Assembly: GCA_008638375.1 (NCBI GenBank)
Contig: CM018051.1
Coordinates: 12,615,369-12,679,368, forward strand
Reading direction: 5' to 3'
DNA: 64,000 nt
Source of the DNA: Nyssa sinensis
Taxonomy: Eukaryota > Streptophyta > Magnoliopsida > Cornales > Nyssaceae
The notes beneath the pieces are model-generated. The model made no database searches. It was not told the DNA's origin and worked only from the letters and a program-made list of their open reading frames with translations. Below are positions 23,545-35,536 of the stretch, piece after piece (within the stretch, counting starts at the first letter, position 1; every line of letters starts with the position of its first letter). The translations under genes were made by a program, and so were the position numbers.

Positions 23545-23690
23545 ACAGTCTGCTTATCGAGAAATAGAAAGGAAAGACCCGGGGCAGAGCAAGTTGGGTT
23601 GGGGTATAGAGCCGTAAGCGCGGTGGGGGGTGACAGAGGACGTGCTCGTACGGTTCATAGAAGGATACGAGAAACTCGTTGATTGTTGAG
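23545..23690 (+). other. Possible organellar insert: group II intron domain V-like hairpin
   Basis: The stretch is much more GC-rich than its surroundings and contains GAGCCGT...ACGGTTC with a second inner stem (AGCGCG with CGTGCT). That outer pair is the hallmark of domain V of organellar group II introns, although the inner part is longer than usual. It follows a run of C residues. It may be a piece of mitochondrial or plastid intron transferred to the nucleus. I cannot name the source gene. Confidence 0.35.
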
Positions 23691-24479
23691 AACTTTCACT
23701 CCTCTGTATTTGAAATATGCCTCTCGTTTGAATTCTTTTTATCTCTGAATTGACCGAACCTTGAACTATTTTGGCTGTGTTTATGTTCTCAGAGGCAGAG
23801 CAACAACATCCAATCTTTCTTATTTGTGTCTATATATGTCTTTACCCTTCCCACCCCAAGAGCACAATTTTTGGAGGCATTAAAACTAAATGCTACATTT
23901 CTTGTAATCAGAAAGCATTAACTAGTCTAAAATATTTGCATTGTTACTTCGCCTCAAGCGGACTCCCATTGTAAGAATAGCACATGGTTGACAGGCGCCA
24001 ACCAAAGTATGAATGGTGGAGACATAAGAAAAAAATTTCACATCCACACAAATTTCCATTTTTATTTTTTGTATTTTTTAGTTTTGGCTAATTTTTTCTA
24101 ATTTTTTTATTTTATATAAAAATAAATTTAAGATAAATAACTTAATTTTATAACTTTAAAGTTTTATTCAATATTTATTTAGAAAATAAAACAATAAAAA
24201 ATAGTCAAAATTTTAAAAAAATAAAAAAAAAATGAAATGACAGATTTATCATTTTAAAGAAAAAAATTGACTAAAGGAGACTATTTGTATATTATCAAGT
24301 AAATTAAGAAAGATCAATGTAATTTTAAAAGTTTTAGGAAAAGTCAATGTAATTTTAACAATCTCAAAAAATATCAGCGTAATTGATAGAAATCTTGAAC
24401 GAGGTTAGTATCATTTATCCCCCTTCCTTTTTTTTCGAAGCAGAGCATGTTCTACTGTCACCACTTGACTACCAAACCA
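23691..24479. other. AT-rich intergenic DNA, no gene seen
   Basis: It is mostly AT-rich low-complexity sequence with no coding similarity. Confidence 0.5.
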
Positions 24480-24620
24480 TTCATTTTGAGTCCAAGGCTC
24501 TGATTAGATGGAATGGCATTAAGGCAGGCTTTCCAAATGAAGCTTTTTGACTTGAGGGGTAGCATTCACATTCCAAAAGAGCTTCCAAAGGTCTGGAAAG
24601 GGAAGTAGGATGATCCAGGT
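24480..24620 (-). mobile_element. LINE fragment (zinc-binding region after reverse transcriptase)
   Basis: The minus strand, with one frame change, reads DLWKLFWNVNATPQVK then SFIWKACLNAIPSN. This is the W-(K)-x-P-x-V/I-K-x-F-x-W-(R/K)-A-C-x-N-x-(L/I)-P pattern of the plant LINE zf-RVT domain. It is only about 45 residues, with no flanking LINE sequence recognised. Confidence 0.6.
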
Positions 24621-26064
24621 TTAGAGATGGCATATTTTTTTCTAGTAGTCTTTGCAATCTGATGCCTACTCTTCACACTGATTTGTCCTGAAGATGAATG
24701 GGGCCACGTGTTGTCCTATTGATATTACAGCATAAGCTTGTATTCCGAAAAAAGTGCCCTGGCGTAATAAGGATTAGAAACCTTATAAATTTTGACTTAG
24801 CAAAAGAGCTTTAGTAGTTCGTTTGAAAGTTTTAATGATAAAAAAAGAGAAGAAAATTAAAAAAAGTTTATTTTTATCTTATTTAATAGTTTAGGAGAAA
24901 AAAAAAAGAATGTCATTATTTTTTGTTTGAATGATTAGTGAAAGAGAAAATAAAATAAAGTATAAAAAATTTATTTGATAATTATACCCTTTTCTTTTTA
25001 TGTTTAGAATTTTTAATTCTATCATTTATGAGTATTTTTAGTATTTTATAAAAATTTATTAAAACATTTTCTTTTCTTTCCAAATCTCTTTATCTTTGGA
25101 GAGATTGAAGAAATGTGCTAAAATCTTTCAACTTTCTCTCTTATTCTTTCCTTTTACTTTTTATTAAAAACATCCAAATGAGAAATTTAAGTATCTCTAT
25201 ACATTAATCTTTTCTTTTCTCTCCTATCAAACAAGTAACCAATTATTTGTCCAGATCTTAACTTAGCTACATTACCAACCACCCATCTAGCTTTAGACTC
25301 CAAAGAGCTTCAGGGTTTGAGACTCCGTTAAAATATTATTAGCAATTTGATAGATGACTGTTTGAAAGTAAATATGAAACTGGATTTCAAGACGTGGGGG
25401 CATTGTTTAAAGACAACGCAATACGAAAACGTAAAAAAGAATAGAACACGTCGAATTTTTTAGAACCTAAGTAATTCAGGAATTTTTTATCCAATAAGAG
25501 AAAAATTCTCTAATTTCAAAATTGAAATATTATTAATAAAATTTTATACTAACGATTAAATATATCATATATCCGATTATAATTAAAAAATTAAGAAATT
25601 TCAAAAATAGAAAAAATTCAAAATAAATAAAAATTGGTATTTTTAAAAAAAATTAAAAACTAGATTGAATAAGAAAAATATAGCCGGAAACAAAATTCAA
25701 TTGGAAATTTGCTAGATAAAGTAATTACAAACTTGAAACTTATTATAAATGCTAAAAAAGTAGTATAATTGAAAGTTTAAACGAAAGTATTTGATCGAAA
25801 TCTATTTTAGGTCATGTCAAAACAATGAGTTTTGTCCGTCTCATCAATTTTTGTCAAGATAAAATATCTGTTCTAAAAAATATGATCGACCAATTTTACA
25901 TCTTTTAGTACATGAGACTTGAAACGATCTTCTCTGTAGGTTATTGAATCACATGGTGGTGTCCGGGCCATTTTCAGAGGCTATGTAGGAAAAGTTTGGG
26001 TAGAGACTACGGGTAAGAACATTGACTTGCTCTTAAATATTGACTACTAAGTCTTCCCACTCAT
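24621..26064. other. AT-rich intergenic DNA, no gene seen
   Basis: Very AT-rich with short random frames only. Confidence 0.5.
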
Positions 26065-26234
26065 TTTACATCCACTAAATGATAATTTTCAAAAAAAGAG
26101 AAAAGAAAAAAGAAAAAAGAAAAAAGGAGTTCGATAAGATTAAGAATGATTTACATCCACTAAATGATAATTTTCAAAAAAAGAGAAAAGAAAAAAGAAA
26201 AAAGAAAAAAGGAGTTCGATAAGATTAAGAATGA
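26065..26234 (+). repeat. Perfect 85-bp tandem duplication
   Basis: 26065-26149 and 26150-26234 look identical throughout, including an A/G-rich core. The absence of differences points to a very recent slippage or an assembly duplication. Confidence 0.85.
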
Positions 26235-26851
26235 TTTCGAAAGTAGAAGTTTAAACATTCCACTCTTTTTCGATTATAATATAAACTTATTTAAATACCT
26301 TATTACGTTTTTAAAATATCTAATTTATAATTTATAATTATAGAATTATAATACTAGAAAAGAAATTATTTATTATTTTTTTTAAAATAAAGATAGACTT
26401 GGGTGGGGCAGAACAGATCAAGAATGAATTTATCATACTAGGCCAATTTATCTATTATTAGTCAATTAAATTAAACTCATAATTTTAGGAAGTTTTTTAA
26501 TATAGAGAATCGTAACTGGCAGAAGAAAGTCTAATCGTGTGTGACTAGTTACAAGTTGTGGCCGTGAGTGGTTGCTTTGATGTTAAAGAGTAATTTTTGT
26601 TAATAAGATATTATTACACATTCTTGCAACTTTGTTCTTTGATACTTTCTTAAATTTATTAGTTTTGTTTCTTCTTGATTAATACGATTGGCTTCAAAAT
26701 ATTTTAGTTCAATAATTAATATTAGAGTTATTTTAAATTTTATTATAATTAAGTTTTTTTTTTTAATAATTTTTATTTTTAAATCTTAAATCATCAAAGG
26801 AATAATTTTTTTATTTTTTTTTATATGAATTCAAGCATAAGAAAATCAATT

Positions 26852-27048
26852 AGCCGGGCTTGTAATTATTGGGGTCTTGGTCTTGTCCATCCAACAACTC
26901 TTCAACTAGCCTGACTTGTAATTATTGGGGGTCTTGGTCTTCTCCATCCAACAACTCTTTCACCACTCATTCCACATCAAAAGAAACTAAACTAGCCGGA
27001 CTTGTAATTATTGGAGTCTTGGCCTTCTTTATCCAACAACTCTTCAAA
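26852..27048 (+). repeat. Three diverged copies of a roughly 55-bp unit
   Basis: The phrases AGCC(G)GGCTTGTAATTATTGG, GTCTTGG(T/C)CTT and CCAACAACTCTTC occur three times, near 26852, 26907 and 26993. About 30 bp of extra sequence lies between the second and third. No coding role is evident. Confidence 0.8.
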
Positions 27049-28012
27049 TAAACTTTTATTACAAAAAATTCTAACGATAAACTTTTATTTTAATACTGTT
27101 AAAAAAATATTACTAATGAGATTAAAATAACTTTTAAAATATATTTTAGAAAAAAAACTAAAAAAATTCTTCAATCCTAAAAAAACCATAATATTTCATG
27201 AAGTGAAAATTTATTTTTTAGGTCTTCTAGATAAATAAAAAATTTTATTTTTTTTGGATTTAAGAAATGAATTATTTAGTATTTTAAAAATATATTTGGA
27301 AGGATATTTTAGTCTAACTAGTAAGATTTTTTAACGGTATTAAGATGAAAATTTATAGTTGGACCTTTTTTGTAATAAAATCTTTAATTTGGGTCTTTTA
27401 AATTAAAAAAATTAGTTATGAATTTTTTGAATTAAAAATTTTATTTTAAGTATTTTTTTAATATTTTTTCCAAAAATTAAAGGGCTTTCAAGAGGTGGGA
27501 CAAGGTTTGAAGACAAATTGTAATAGTGGGGACAGTTACGTGAGGAATGGTTAAAAGATGCCCTCAGAGGGTTTTATTTTCTTAATTCTTTTATATATCA
27601 AAATAAAAGTCCAAATATGTTTTACTGAATTTATTTAACATCTTTTGAACGGTCTGTGTGCTTTATATATATATATATATAAATAAAAATATAAAAGGAA
27701 AGTTAATATCAATAGTGACTATTTGTATTTTTGATTTGATTTGATTAGTGTGTATTATATATATTTATTTTACGTAATGTGTGTATTATATTGTAATAAT
27801 TAAAAATATTAACTATGATTGTTTATATTCATAATTTAATTGACATGTATATTATATACATAATTATGTATACTAATCTATTATGCGTATCAATTAAATC
27901 ACAGTATATATATATAGATAAGTATAAATGAATTTAAAGACATTCGGTCAATCAATTAATTTCACAACCCAGGCAAGGATCACTTCCCCTTCTCCATACC
28001 CACCATTGATTC
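27049..28012. other. AT-rich upstream region of the resistance gene
   Basis: There is no coding similarity. TA repeats at about 27665-27680 and 27905-27917 lie upstream of the resistance gene ATG, so a promoter must lie here, but no single TATA box can be chosen. Confidence 0.5.
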
Positions 28013-29731
28013 ATGGCAGAATCATTTGTAAACAATGTTTTCGACAAGTTATCTTCCTTTGCTCTTGAAGAAGTTTACTTGGCATGGAATGTCAGAAATG
28101 AGCTGCAAAAACTCAGCAAAACCTCAACTTCCATCGAAGAATTCCTTTGGAGTAATGCTGATCAGCAGCAGCAGCAAGCAAAAAGTCGTCAAGATGAGTG
28201 GCATGAAAAGATCGTAGATATTTTCTATGATGCAGACGATGTGCTCGATGAATTTCAGATTGAGTTGTCAAAACCACAAGTGTTTCAGGGGAGTATTTCA
28301 ACAAAGGTACGCTGCTTCTTTTCACGTTCAAATCCACTTGCATTCAGGTTTAAGATCGCTCATAAAATTAAAGAGATTAACCAAAGAATTGCTGAGATTC
28401 CTTGTCTTCAAACCGAGAGCAATGATCTCGCGATGCAACGTGGTGATGGGCATGCCATACATAGGGAGAGGGAGATGACCCACTCCTTTATCCTTGATTC
28501 AGATGTTATCGGAAGAGAGGAAGATAAAGAAGGAATTGTGAAACTTTTGATGCAGTTGAGTGATCATGATAATGTCTCTGTTATTCCCATAGTTGGAATT
28601 GGAGGTCTTGGCAAGACCACTCTTGCTAAAATAGTATACAACCATAAAAAGATAGGAGAACATTTTAAGTTGAAAATGTGGGTGTGTGTGTCAAATGACT
28701 TCAATTTCAATCTTAAAAAGATGATTGAAAAAATTCTTAGATCTGCAACTAATGGTGAAAATTTCGACCACTTAGAGATTGAAGAGTTGCAAAATAAAAT
28801 TCGAGAAACCTTGAATCAAAAAAGATTTTTACTCAGATTGGATGACATTTGGAATTGGAATGAAGAAGTTGCTAAATGGGAGGAGTTTAGGAGTTTGTTA
28901 ACGGGTGCAGAGAATGGAAGTAAGATTATTGTCACTACACGCAGCAAATCAGTAGCTTTGGGGGTGGGAACGTTTCCGTCATACAACTTAGAACTCCTTC
29001 ATGATGATAAATGCTTGTCTATATTTCTGAAATGGGCATTCAGAAACAGATCACAAGAGATAAATCCAAAGCTTGTAGAGATTGGGAAGAGAATTGTGAG
29101 AAAGTGCAAGGGAGTTCCCCTTGCTGTAAGGACCTTAGGATGCATGTTATATTCCAAAACCCATGAACGTCAATGGTTGTGTGTGCTAGAGAGTGAAATC
29201 TGGAAATTGAAACAAAAAGATGATGATATTTTACCGGCATTGAGATTAAGCTATAATGACTTGGAACCCAAAATTAAAAGATGTTTTGCTTACTGCTCGA
29301 TTTTTCCAAAGGATAGTGAAATAAATACTTATCAATTGATCCAAATGTGGATGGCTCAAGGCCTCATTAAATTGGAGGACAACTCGGACCAAACCCAGGA
29401 GTTGGAAGATGTTGGCATGGACTATTTCCATACGTTATGTTCAAAATCTTTCTTCCAAGATGTTAAAGATCATGGGTTCTTTTTTACATTTAAAATGCAT
29501 GATCTTTTGCATGATTTAGCATTGTCAGTGGCACAAACTAAGCACTCAACCATAAAATCTCCTGCTGAAAAAGTTTCTAAAAATGTTCGGCATGTTTCAT
29601 TTTATGATCCTGACTCTCCTGCAGATGAGCTTCTAATTCCCTTACGTGAAAAAAAGAAAGTCTGTTCCATTTACTTTCAATTTAATAGAGTGAAGCCCGT
29701 TGAAAGGTCCTTTGTTGAGACATGCATCTAG
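28013..29731 (+). CDS. CC-NB-ARC part, 572 residues
   Basis: The ATG at 28013 begins MAESFVNNVF, a usual start for this class. The coiled coil covers about residues 1-150, with an EDVID-like segment at 67-80 (IVDIFYDADDVLDE) and a QQQQQ run at 51-55. NB-ARC motifs: P-loop GIGGLGKTT at 195-203; kinase-2 FLLRLDDIW at 272-280, with Arg where a hydrophobic residue is usual (LLVLDDVW); RNBS-B GSKIIVTTR at 302-310; GLPL-type KGVPLAV at 366-372; RNBS-D CFAYCSIFPKD at 424-434; MHDLLHDLA at 495-503. All ATP-binding elements are therefore present. The kinase-2 Arg may weaken nucleotide handling. The protein would be cytosolic. Confidence 0.92.
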   Translation: MAESFVNNVFDKLSSFALEEVYLAWNVRNELQKLSKTSTSIEEFLWSNADQQQQQAKSRQDEWHEKIVDIFYDADDVLDEFQIELSKPQVFQGSISTKVRCFFSRSNPLAFRFKIAHKIKEINQRIAEIPCLQTESNDLAMQRGDGHAIHREREMTHSFILDSDVIGREEDKEGIVKLLMQLSDHDNVSVIPIVGIGGLGKTTLAKIVYNHKKIGEHFKLKMWVCVSNDFNFNLKKMIEKILRSATNGENFDHLEIEELQNKIRETLNQKRFLLRLDDIWNWNEEVAKWEEFRSLLTGAENGSKIIVTTRSKSVALGVGTFPSYNLELLHDDKCLSIFLKWAFRNRSQEINPKLVEIGKRIVRKCKGVPLAVRTLGCMLYSKTHERQWLCVLESEIWKLKQKDDDILPALRLSYNDLEPKIKRCFAYCSIFPKDSEINTYQLIQMWMAQGLIKLEDNSDQTQELEDVGMDYFHTLCSKSFFQDVKDHGFFFTFKMHDLLHDLALSVAQTKHSTIKSPAEKVSKNVRHVSFYDPDSPADELLIPLREKKKVCSIYFQFNRVKPVERSFVETCI

Positions 29732-30616
29732 AGATTTGAGTTCTTGAGGCTACTGGATTTAAGGGAGTCCTGTTTTGAGGCATTACCAAGTTCCATAAGT
29801 GGTTTGAAGCACCTGAGATACCTAGAGTTGTCCCAGAATCGTAGCGTCAAATCACTCCCTGATTCTCTATGCAAGCTGCTGCGTTTACAATCATTGATAC
29901 TTGACGGTTGTGTGGAACTTGAAAAGTTGCCTAGAGATTTTAGAAATCTGACCAGCCTCAGGTTTTTGCATCTAACCACACAACAGAGGTGTTTTTCAAA
30001 GAAAGGAATAGGAAGCTTAACCTCTCTTCGATTGCTATGGATTACAGGATGTGGCAATCTAGAATATTTTTTTGTTGATGATGATGATGATGATGATGGA
30101 AGTCCGATGCAATGCCTTGCTGGCCTTCGAGCACTATTAATCAAGGATTGCGAAAGACTGTTGTGTTTGCCCAGGTTGAGATACCTAACTAGTTTAGAGA
30201 AGCTGGTTATTAGCAATTGTGAAAAGCTTGACTTGATGATGGCTGATGAAGGTGAAATGGATGCTCTCAGAAGTCTCCAATTTTTCGCAATTGAACAAGT
30301 ACCGAAGTTGGTGGCTTTGCCCCAGTGGCTTCAAGGGGCTTCTAAAACACTCAACCATATAGTGATTGAAGATTGTCGCAACTTCACAACATTGCCAGAG
30401 TGGATGGAAAAGTTCAAATCTCTTCAGAAACTTGAGATTTTTAAGTGCAAGAAATTGACATCTTTGTCAGAAGGGATGCGTCACCTCACATCGCTCAAGG
30501 AAATTCGCATCAGATGGTGCAATAAACTAACGAGAAGATGCCAACGGGAAATAGGAGAAGACTGGCACAAAATTTCTCATGTCCCTAACATTTATCTTAA
30601 CTGGAGGAAGAATTGA
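29732..30616 (+). pseudogene. LRR part of the CNL, in frame after the stop
   Basis: About 294 codons of irregular cytoplasmic-type leucine-rich repeats with ISNCEKL-, IEDCRNF- and IFKCKKL-like steps, ending in NIYLNWRKN and a TGA stop. The C-terminal CQREIGEDWHKISHVPNIYL is typical of the RGA group. A GAT microsatellite at about 30077-30099 encodes a run of Asp. A new start could be used at 29744, but there is no sign of a separate promoter. Confidence 0.88.
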
Positions 30617-31330
30617 AATCTATCTCCAATCAGGTATGAAGAAATTTATCTACTGTAACTGTTTTATTAGTTGCTTTATATCATTGTTGCCTTTAGTCTT
30701 ATTTTTCGATTTACGAAATCAAAGCCAATTATTTATTGATTACATATAATTTGATTATGTATAATGGTGGATTTTGATCAGTTATAATTTTAAACTATTT
30801 TAATTTTGATAATTGTTGTTAGATCTCCGTGCGGCAACTGAAAATTTAAGTTAGGTTTGCGTCTATTTTTTAAGTTTTTGATTCTTGGAAATGCTTTATA
30901 ATTATTTAAATCTCAATTAATAGAAGAATAGCCTTATAATTGTTTAATTTACAATTTAACTTTATTGTTAGTTTTCTAATTTTGTTATGACAATGGACAG
31001 GTACAATGATAGTGCTTTAGAGCCTTGGAGTGATACAATTGCTTGTTGGATTCTTCTATGTTCAAATAGCTGATGCTCTGTTCATGTCGTGAAGCTCCTC
31101 GTATTGATTTTTTTTTTTACTTTTTCTTCTGGTTTGGTTTTGTTATGATTGTTAAGTAATTATTTATTTGAGTTGTAATTTTCTTTCCTTTATTGTTTAA
31201 TGTTCATGGTACTCCTCTAGAAAAATATATGGCATGTCGTATTTAGTAGACTTTTGTATCGAAGATTTCGTTGGGTTTACGGCATAAAATTAGGTCTTTA
31301 TATATTTGTTGGCATGTGTTTCAATTAAAA
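30617..31330. other. 3' flank of the CNL gene
   Basis: CAGGTATG at about 30631 and a later ACAG near 31000 would fit a 3'-UTR intron, as often found in this gene class. No other gene is seen. Confidence 0.45.
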
Positions 31331-31565
31331 CATTTGTAGGATTGTAAGAACATGGAAGAAGATAGCTAGAATTTTTTTTATCAAATTCACGTTATTTGAG
31401 TTTGGTTTAAGATGATGCATACAGTTTTGGAACATTTGTGAAATTGTAACAACATGGAGGAAATAGCTAAAATTTTTTATCAAACTCACGTTATTTGAGT
31501 TTGATTTAATCCGACGCATGAAGTTTTGGAAATTTGTTAGAATTGTAACAAAATATGAAAATTCT
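31331..31565 (+). repeat. Tandem repeat of about 100 bp, 2.3 copies
   Basis: Starts near 31331, 31433 and 31531 share CATTTGT..AATTGTAA.AACATGGA and TCACGTTATTTGAGTTTG. Copies differ at several sites. Non-coding. Confidence 0.78.
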
Positions 31566-31689
31566 TGACCAGGTGATGGCTAAAATGGGTGAATTTTGGA
31601 ATTAAATGCTTAGGTTTAAACAAAGCTTCGATTGCTAACTTTCATAATCATATTATTCACAATTTTTTTTGATAATTGAATGTCCAAAT

Positions 31690-31842
31690 TAGTTTGTGCA
31701 CACCTCGATTAATCACAGGACCCTGAAGTTAACAATCGGACAAACCTTTAGTAGCTCTAAGGAAGACTCAAACTCGGGACCTTGAATTTTAATGCTATAG
31801 TCTTTATCACTCGACCAAACCCTTGGGCTATACACGTTATTG
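31690..31842 (-). mobile_element. tRNA-derived SINE-like element
   Basis: On the minus strand it begins with TAGCCCAAGGGTTTGGTCGAGTG (A-box-like) and has GAGTTTGAGTC (B-box-like) about 45 bases on, followed by a body with CCGATTGTTAAC and GAGGTGTGCAC phrases that I know from a common dicot SINE type. Strongly diverged. Confidence 0.5.
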
Positions 31843-32698
31843 GTATGCAGCCCTGAGATGCAATCTCTACAAAAGTTTCTTATTTTGCTGCTTTAAATTT
31901 TTGGTAGAGGGATTGTTCTATATATATATTCACCATATGTATTTCAATTAACAAGAGGATCAAACTGAGTGTGCCAAAGATTTGGCATTGTCACTCGGAG
32001 GGTCAATGTTCAGTTAGATCAGATATGTCTAACAAAATCATGTCATTTTTCACCATGACCCAAAAAAAAAGAAAAAAAACGCAAAAAAGGCAGTTCTGGT
32101 TGTTTAAAAATTTTTGAACAAGAAAAGGCTAAAACTGGTAATGTTTCAGGATTAAGCGATAAAGAAACTCATAATTTCGATTCAAACAGTACTAGAACAG
32201 CCATACAAACCAGGTCCCAAGGTCTTGCCTACATTCCAACCCCAAAAAATAACATTTGAAGTTCATTTCTCCATCTTCTCATCAACAATACAGAAGGTAA
32301 CAAAGATAAAAGATAACATAAAAGAGAGTAAAAAATGCGAAAAGTACTTCAAAATAGATACAGTAAGTGCAGAGATAACATAAAATGGTGCAAAGCACGC
32401 AAGAAGTGCTTCAAAATAGACACAGCAAGTGCATCACGCATTACAGAAAAGGAACTATATAAACTTCACAGGATATGTAAAAAAAGAAACTGGCATCCGA
32501 GAGTACCTTCGCTATATTCATTACCGTGGAACTTTAGACAATATTTATGACTGGTTGAGATGCATATATATCCAGAAACCAGCCAACTCAATCGTACAAT
32601 TGTTGACTTTACATATAACAGAAACTCAGTAATCCTTATTGTTGGACCCTCCTTCCATAATTAACCTATACCCAATTCTGTTTTGAACCTGATAAATA
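31843..32698. other. Intergenic, no gene seen
   Basis: A short internal duplication (ACTTCAAAATAGA(T/C)ACAG(T/C)AAGTGCA) occurs twice near 32345 and 32407. No coding similarity. Confidence 0.5.
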
Positions 32699-35536
32699 TT
32701 ACAAGGAACAGTTTCTCATGATCCCTTTGAAAGAAATCTGAGAATCATAGCCCACCCCGAGTAACATAAATGACTCCATCACCTTTGTCGTGTCGATGCC
32801 CATTTTAACTGAGACTAGTTGAAAATGATACAAAATAGTCTCCCACGGATTGAGAAATGTGAAAAAGTCAAATGATGTAATTAATCTCCAGTAGTTTTGT
32901 GTTATATCTTGAAGCATTTCCACCACTTTTTTCATCTTGGGCCGTTTGGCTGGAGTGGTGTCGGTGCAGAGTAATGCAACCTTTAAAGCTGAAAGCATTT
33001 CTTTTCTCCAAGCAAAAGGGACCGTGCTAAGTCTTGCATCGAGTATCTGCTCCGGGGTCTCCCCTCCTGCCAGCGCACTATGAACCCATTTCACCAAATC
33101 TATCCCTTCACCAAATGCCTCATCAACTGGTAACTGGGTTGTAAGGATCTCAAGCAAAACAACCCCATAACTATAAATATTTCCCGGTGCTGTAACTTGC
33201 ATCGTATATGCATATTCTGTTAAATAATCAACAATAAAACATTAAAAAGCATGAGTAACAAAATATGTGAAGCAAAAATCAGGATGAGGCAATTTAAATT
33301 AGACAATAAAGATAGATTACCTGGGGGAATATAATCAAATGATCCAGCAACTGCACTGATACTTGCAGTGCCCCTCGATGGATCCAAGAGCTTTGATATC
33401 TCAACTTCCCCAACCAAAGGCTTGAAATTGGCATCTAAAAGTACATTACCAGAAGAGATATCAAGGTGGATAATTGCCACATGATGAAGGAAAGCCAATC
33501 CTTCTGCCACTCCAATGGCAATGGTAAGTCTTGTCGGCCAGTCAGGCTTGTACTCTGGCAGCATGGTAGAGTCATGAAGGAACTGAGCCAATGTCCCGTT
33601 GGTTAAGTATTGATGCAGCAAAAGAGCAACATCTTCGTAGATTACAAACCCAATGAGTTTCATCAGATTATCATGACAGAGTTTACTCAGCCTCTCAAGC
33701 TCTCTAATCATCTTGTTCTGGTGATGAATTATGGTTCTGTCCATGGACTTCAGTCTCTTCACTGATAAAGTCATCCCAGATGGCATAACCACCTTGTAGA
33801 TGGTGCTGAAAGTCCCACTGCTAAGTTTATTTGATTCCTTCAGTGTTAGCTTTGACAACAGCATCAAAATCGATTGCTTGTCTAAGATTTTCAACAAAGA
33901 CATTCCCTGTTATTATCATTGGCCGGTTATCAGTTCCATCATCGGTAATTTCAGCAGCTTTGGCAGATTTTTCTCGTCTCTCCCTCATCATAAACGGCAG
34001 AACAACCACCGTTACAGATACAAAAACCACTAAACCAGAAGCAATTATAGCTAAAATGATCCTGTAAGAAACCCTGTGATGGTAATTCTTGCTGTCAGCA
34101 CCTTTAGCATTTACACATGAAGCAATTAATGGCTCTCCACAAAGCCCTTTATTTCCCCAAAAACTTGAGTTTGGGCTATTTTGGATTGGCACAAAGGTAG
34201 GAATTGGGCCAGTAAACAGATTATTTGAGAAGTTAACTTCTATCAAACTTAGCACGCCCTTAAATGTGGATGGGATATCTCCGGACAGGTGATTATTAGA
34301 GACATCCAAAGATACCAGCTTGTCAAGTCTCCCTAGCTCATGGGGCAATGGTCCATGGAGATGATTGAAGCTTAATTTCAGTGGTATCTGCAAATTTTTT
34401 ATGTGGCCAATCTCAGGAGGGATACTTCCAATCAGATAGTTACTACCCATTTGCAATTCAAGCAATTTTAAGCAGTTCCCAATCTCATGTGGTATCTCCC
34501 CTCTTATTGAATTCTGTCCCAATAGCAGGTACTGCAATCTTGATGTGTTGTAGATATCTGCCGGTATGGTGCCATTGAATCTATTGTTCCTTAAATCAAG
34601 CTTACTAAGATTCCTGCACCTAAGAATCGATGCCGGAATCTCTCCAAACAGACCATTGCCAGAAACAATCAGCTCCTGCAGATTGGCAAGCTGCCCAAGT
34701 TCTGGAGGAATTGTTCCAGTAAACCCATTAGAGGCTAAGTTTAAGAGAGAGAGATTAGAGCATTGAGCAAACTCTGGGACAATCTCACCAGAGAGATAGT
34801 TGTTGTCCGCTTCAAAGTACGTAAGGCTACTAAGATTTCCAATTGCCTTGGGAATGCTCCCTATGAACTCATTGTTTCCAATTCTAATACTCGAAAGGCC
34901 TTTGCAATTTCCAACGATTTCAGGAAGATTGCCAGACAATTTGTTCTCGATCAGAACCAAAACTTGTAACTTCCCTAGAGCAAAAATGCTCTCAGGTATC
35001 AACCCTTCAAGTTGGTTCGAATGCAGGTTCAACAATTCAAGCTCCGAAACAGAACCTAGATTATCTGGAATTTCTCCACCTAACTCATTCTCATATGCTG
35101 TAAAAACTCTCAGATTGGTCAAGTTGCCGACCCAAATTGGGATGGAACCACTCAATCTATTTGTAAAAATTTGAAAATGTTGTAACTTCTTTAGACCCTC
35201 GAGCTCATCAGGAATTGCTCCTGTGAGCCAGTTATTGGAAAGATTCAATGATCTAAGGTTTCTGGGCCTACCCAATTCTGTAGGAATCGAGCTTCCAAAC
35301 TTATTCGAAGATAAATCAAGAAACTCAAGCTCAGATAAATTCCCAAAAGCTGGAGGAATTGACCCATGGAAGTTATTATACGAAAGGTCAAGCCATTTCA
35401 ATGCTTTGAGCTCAGAAATTAGAGTGACATTACCTTGGAGCCCACGACGAGAAAGATCGAGCTTTTCAACCATGGAATTATTGGAGCCACAAGCAATGCC
35501 CGGCCAAGAGCAGTAACTAAAAATGGACTCTATCAT
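32699..35536 (-). pseudogene. PXC3-like: PXC3-like LRR receptor kinase, copy 2: start lost, one frameshift
   Basis: The minus strand gives the LRR ectodomain (35516-34200), a membrane segment (ILAIIASGLVVFVSVTVVVL, about 34050-33995), a juxtamembrane part and a kinase in two exons (to 33321; 33216-32699) separated by a 104-bp GT-AG intron. It lacks the signal peptide and about 45 N-terminal residues; the ATG at 35536 is accidental flank. One extra base near 33848 (AAAGCTAACACTG) shifts the frame between the juxtamembrane part and the kinase. The kinase has HLD for HRD and GEV for DFG, which as I recall is normal for PXC3, so the family is probably a pseudokinase. SFGYIPPE has become SFDYIPPE. 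The C-terminus runs about 65 residues past the usual end. Confidence 0.9.

Larger units (their letters stand above)
28013..30616 (+). pseudogene. CC-NB-ARC-LRR (CNL) disease-resistance gene with one internal stop
   Basis: A single uninterrupted frame of 867 codons, without introns, apart from one TAG at 29729-29731. It encodes a coiled-coil region, an NB-ARC nucleotide-binding switch and an RGA2-type LRR region, the build of plant intracellular immune receptors that sense pathogen effectors. The stop falls between the MHD region and the first clear LRR (RFEFLRLLDLR follows it directly). As written, translation gives a CC-NB-ARC protein without LRRs. It could be a young pseudogene, a truncated sensor or helper, or a sequencing error. 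It has no CNL neighbours in this window, which is unusual for a family that clusters. Confidence 0.93.

Noticed and set aside
28113..28343. Minus-strand open frame inside the CNL gene
   Set aside because: It overlaps the strongly supported NB-ARC reading frame and has no family similarity.
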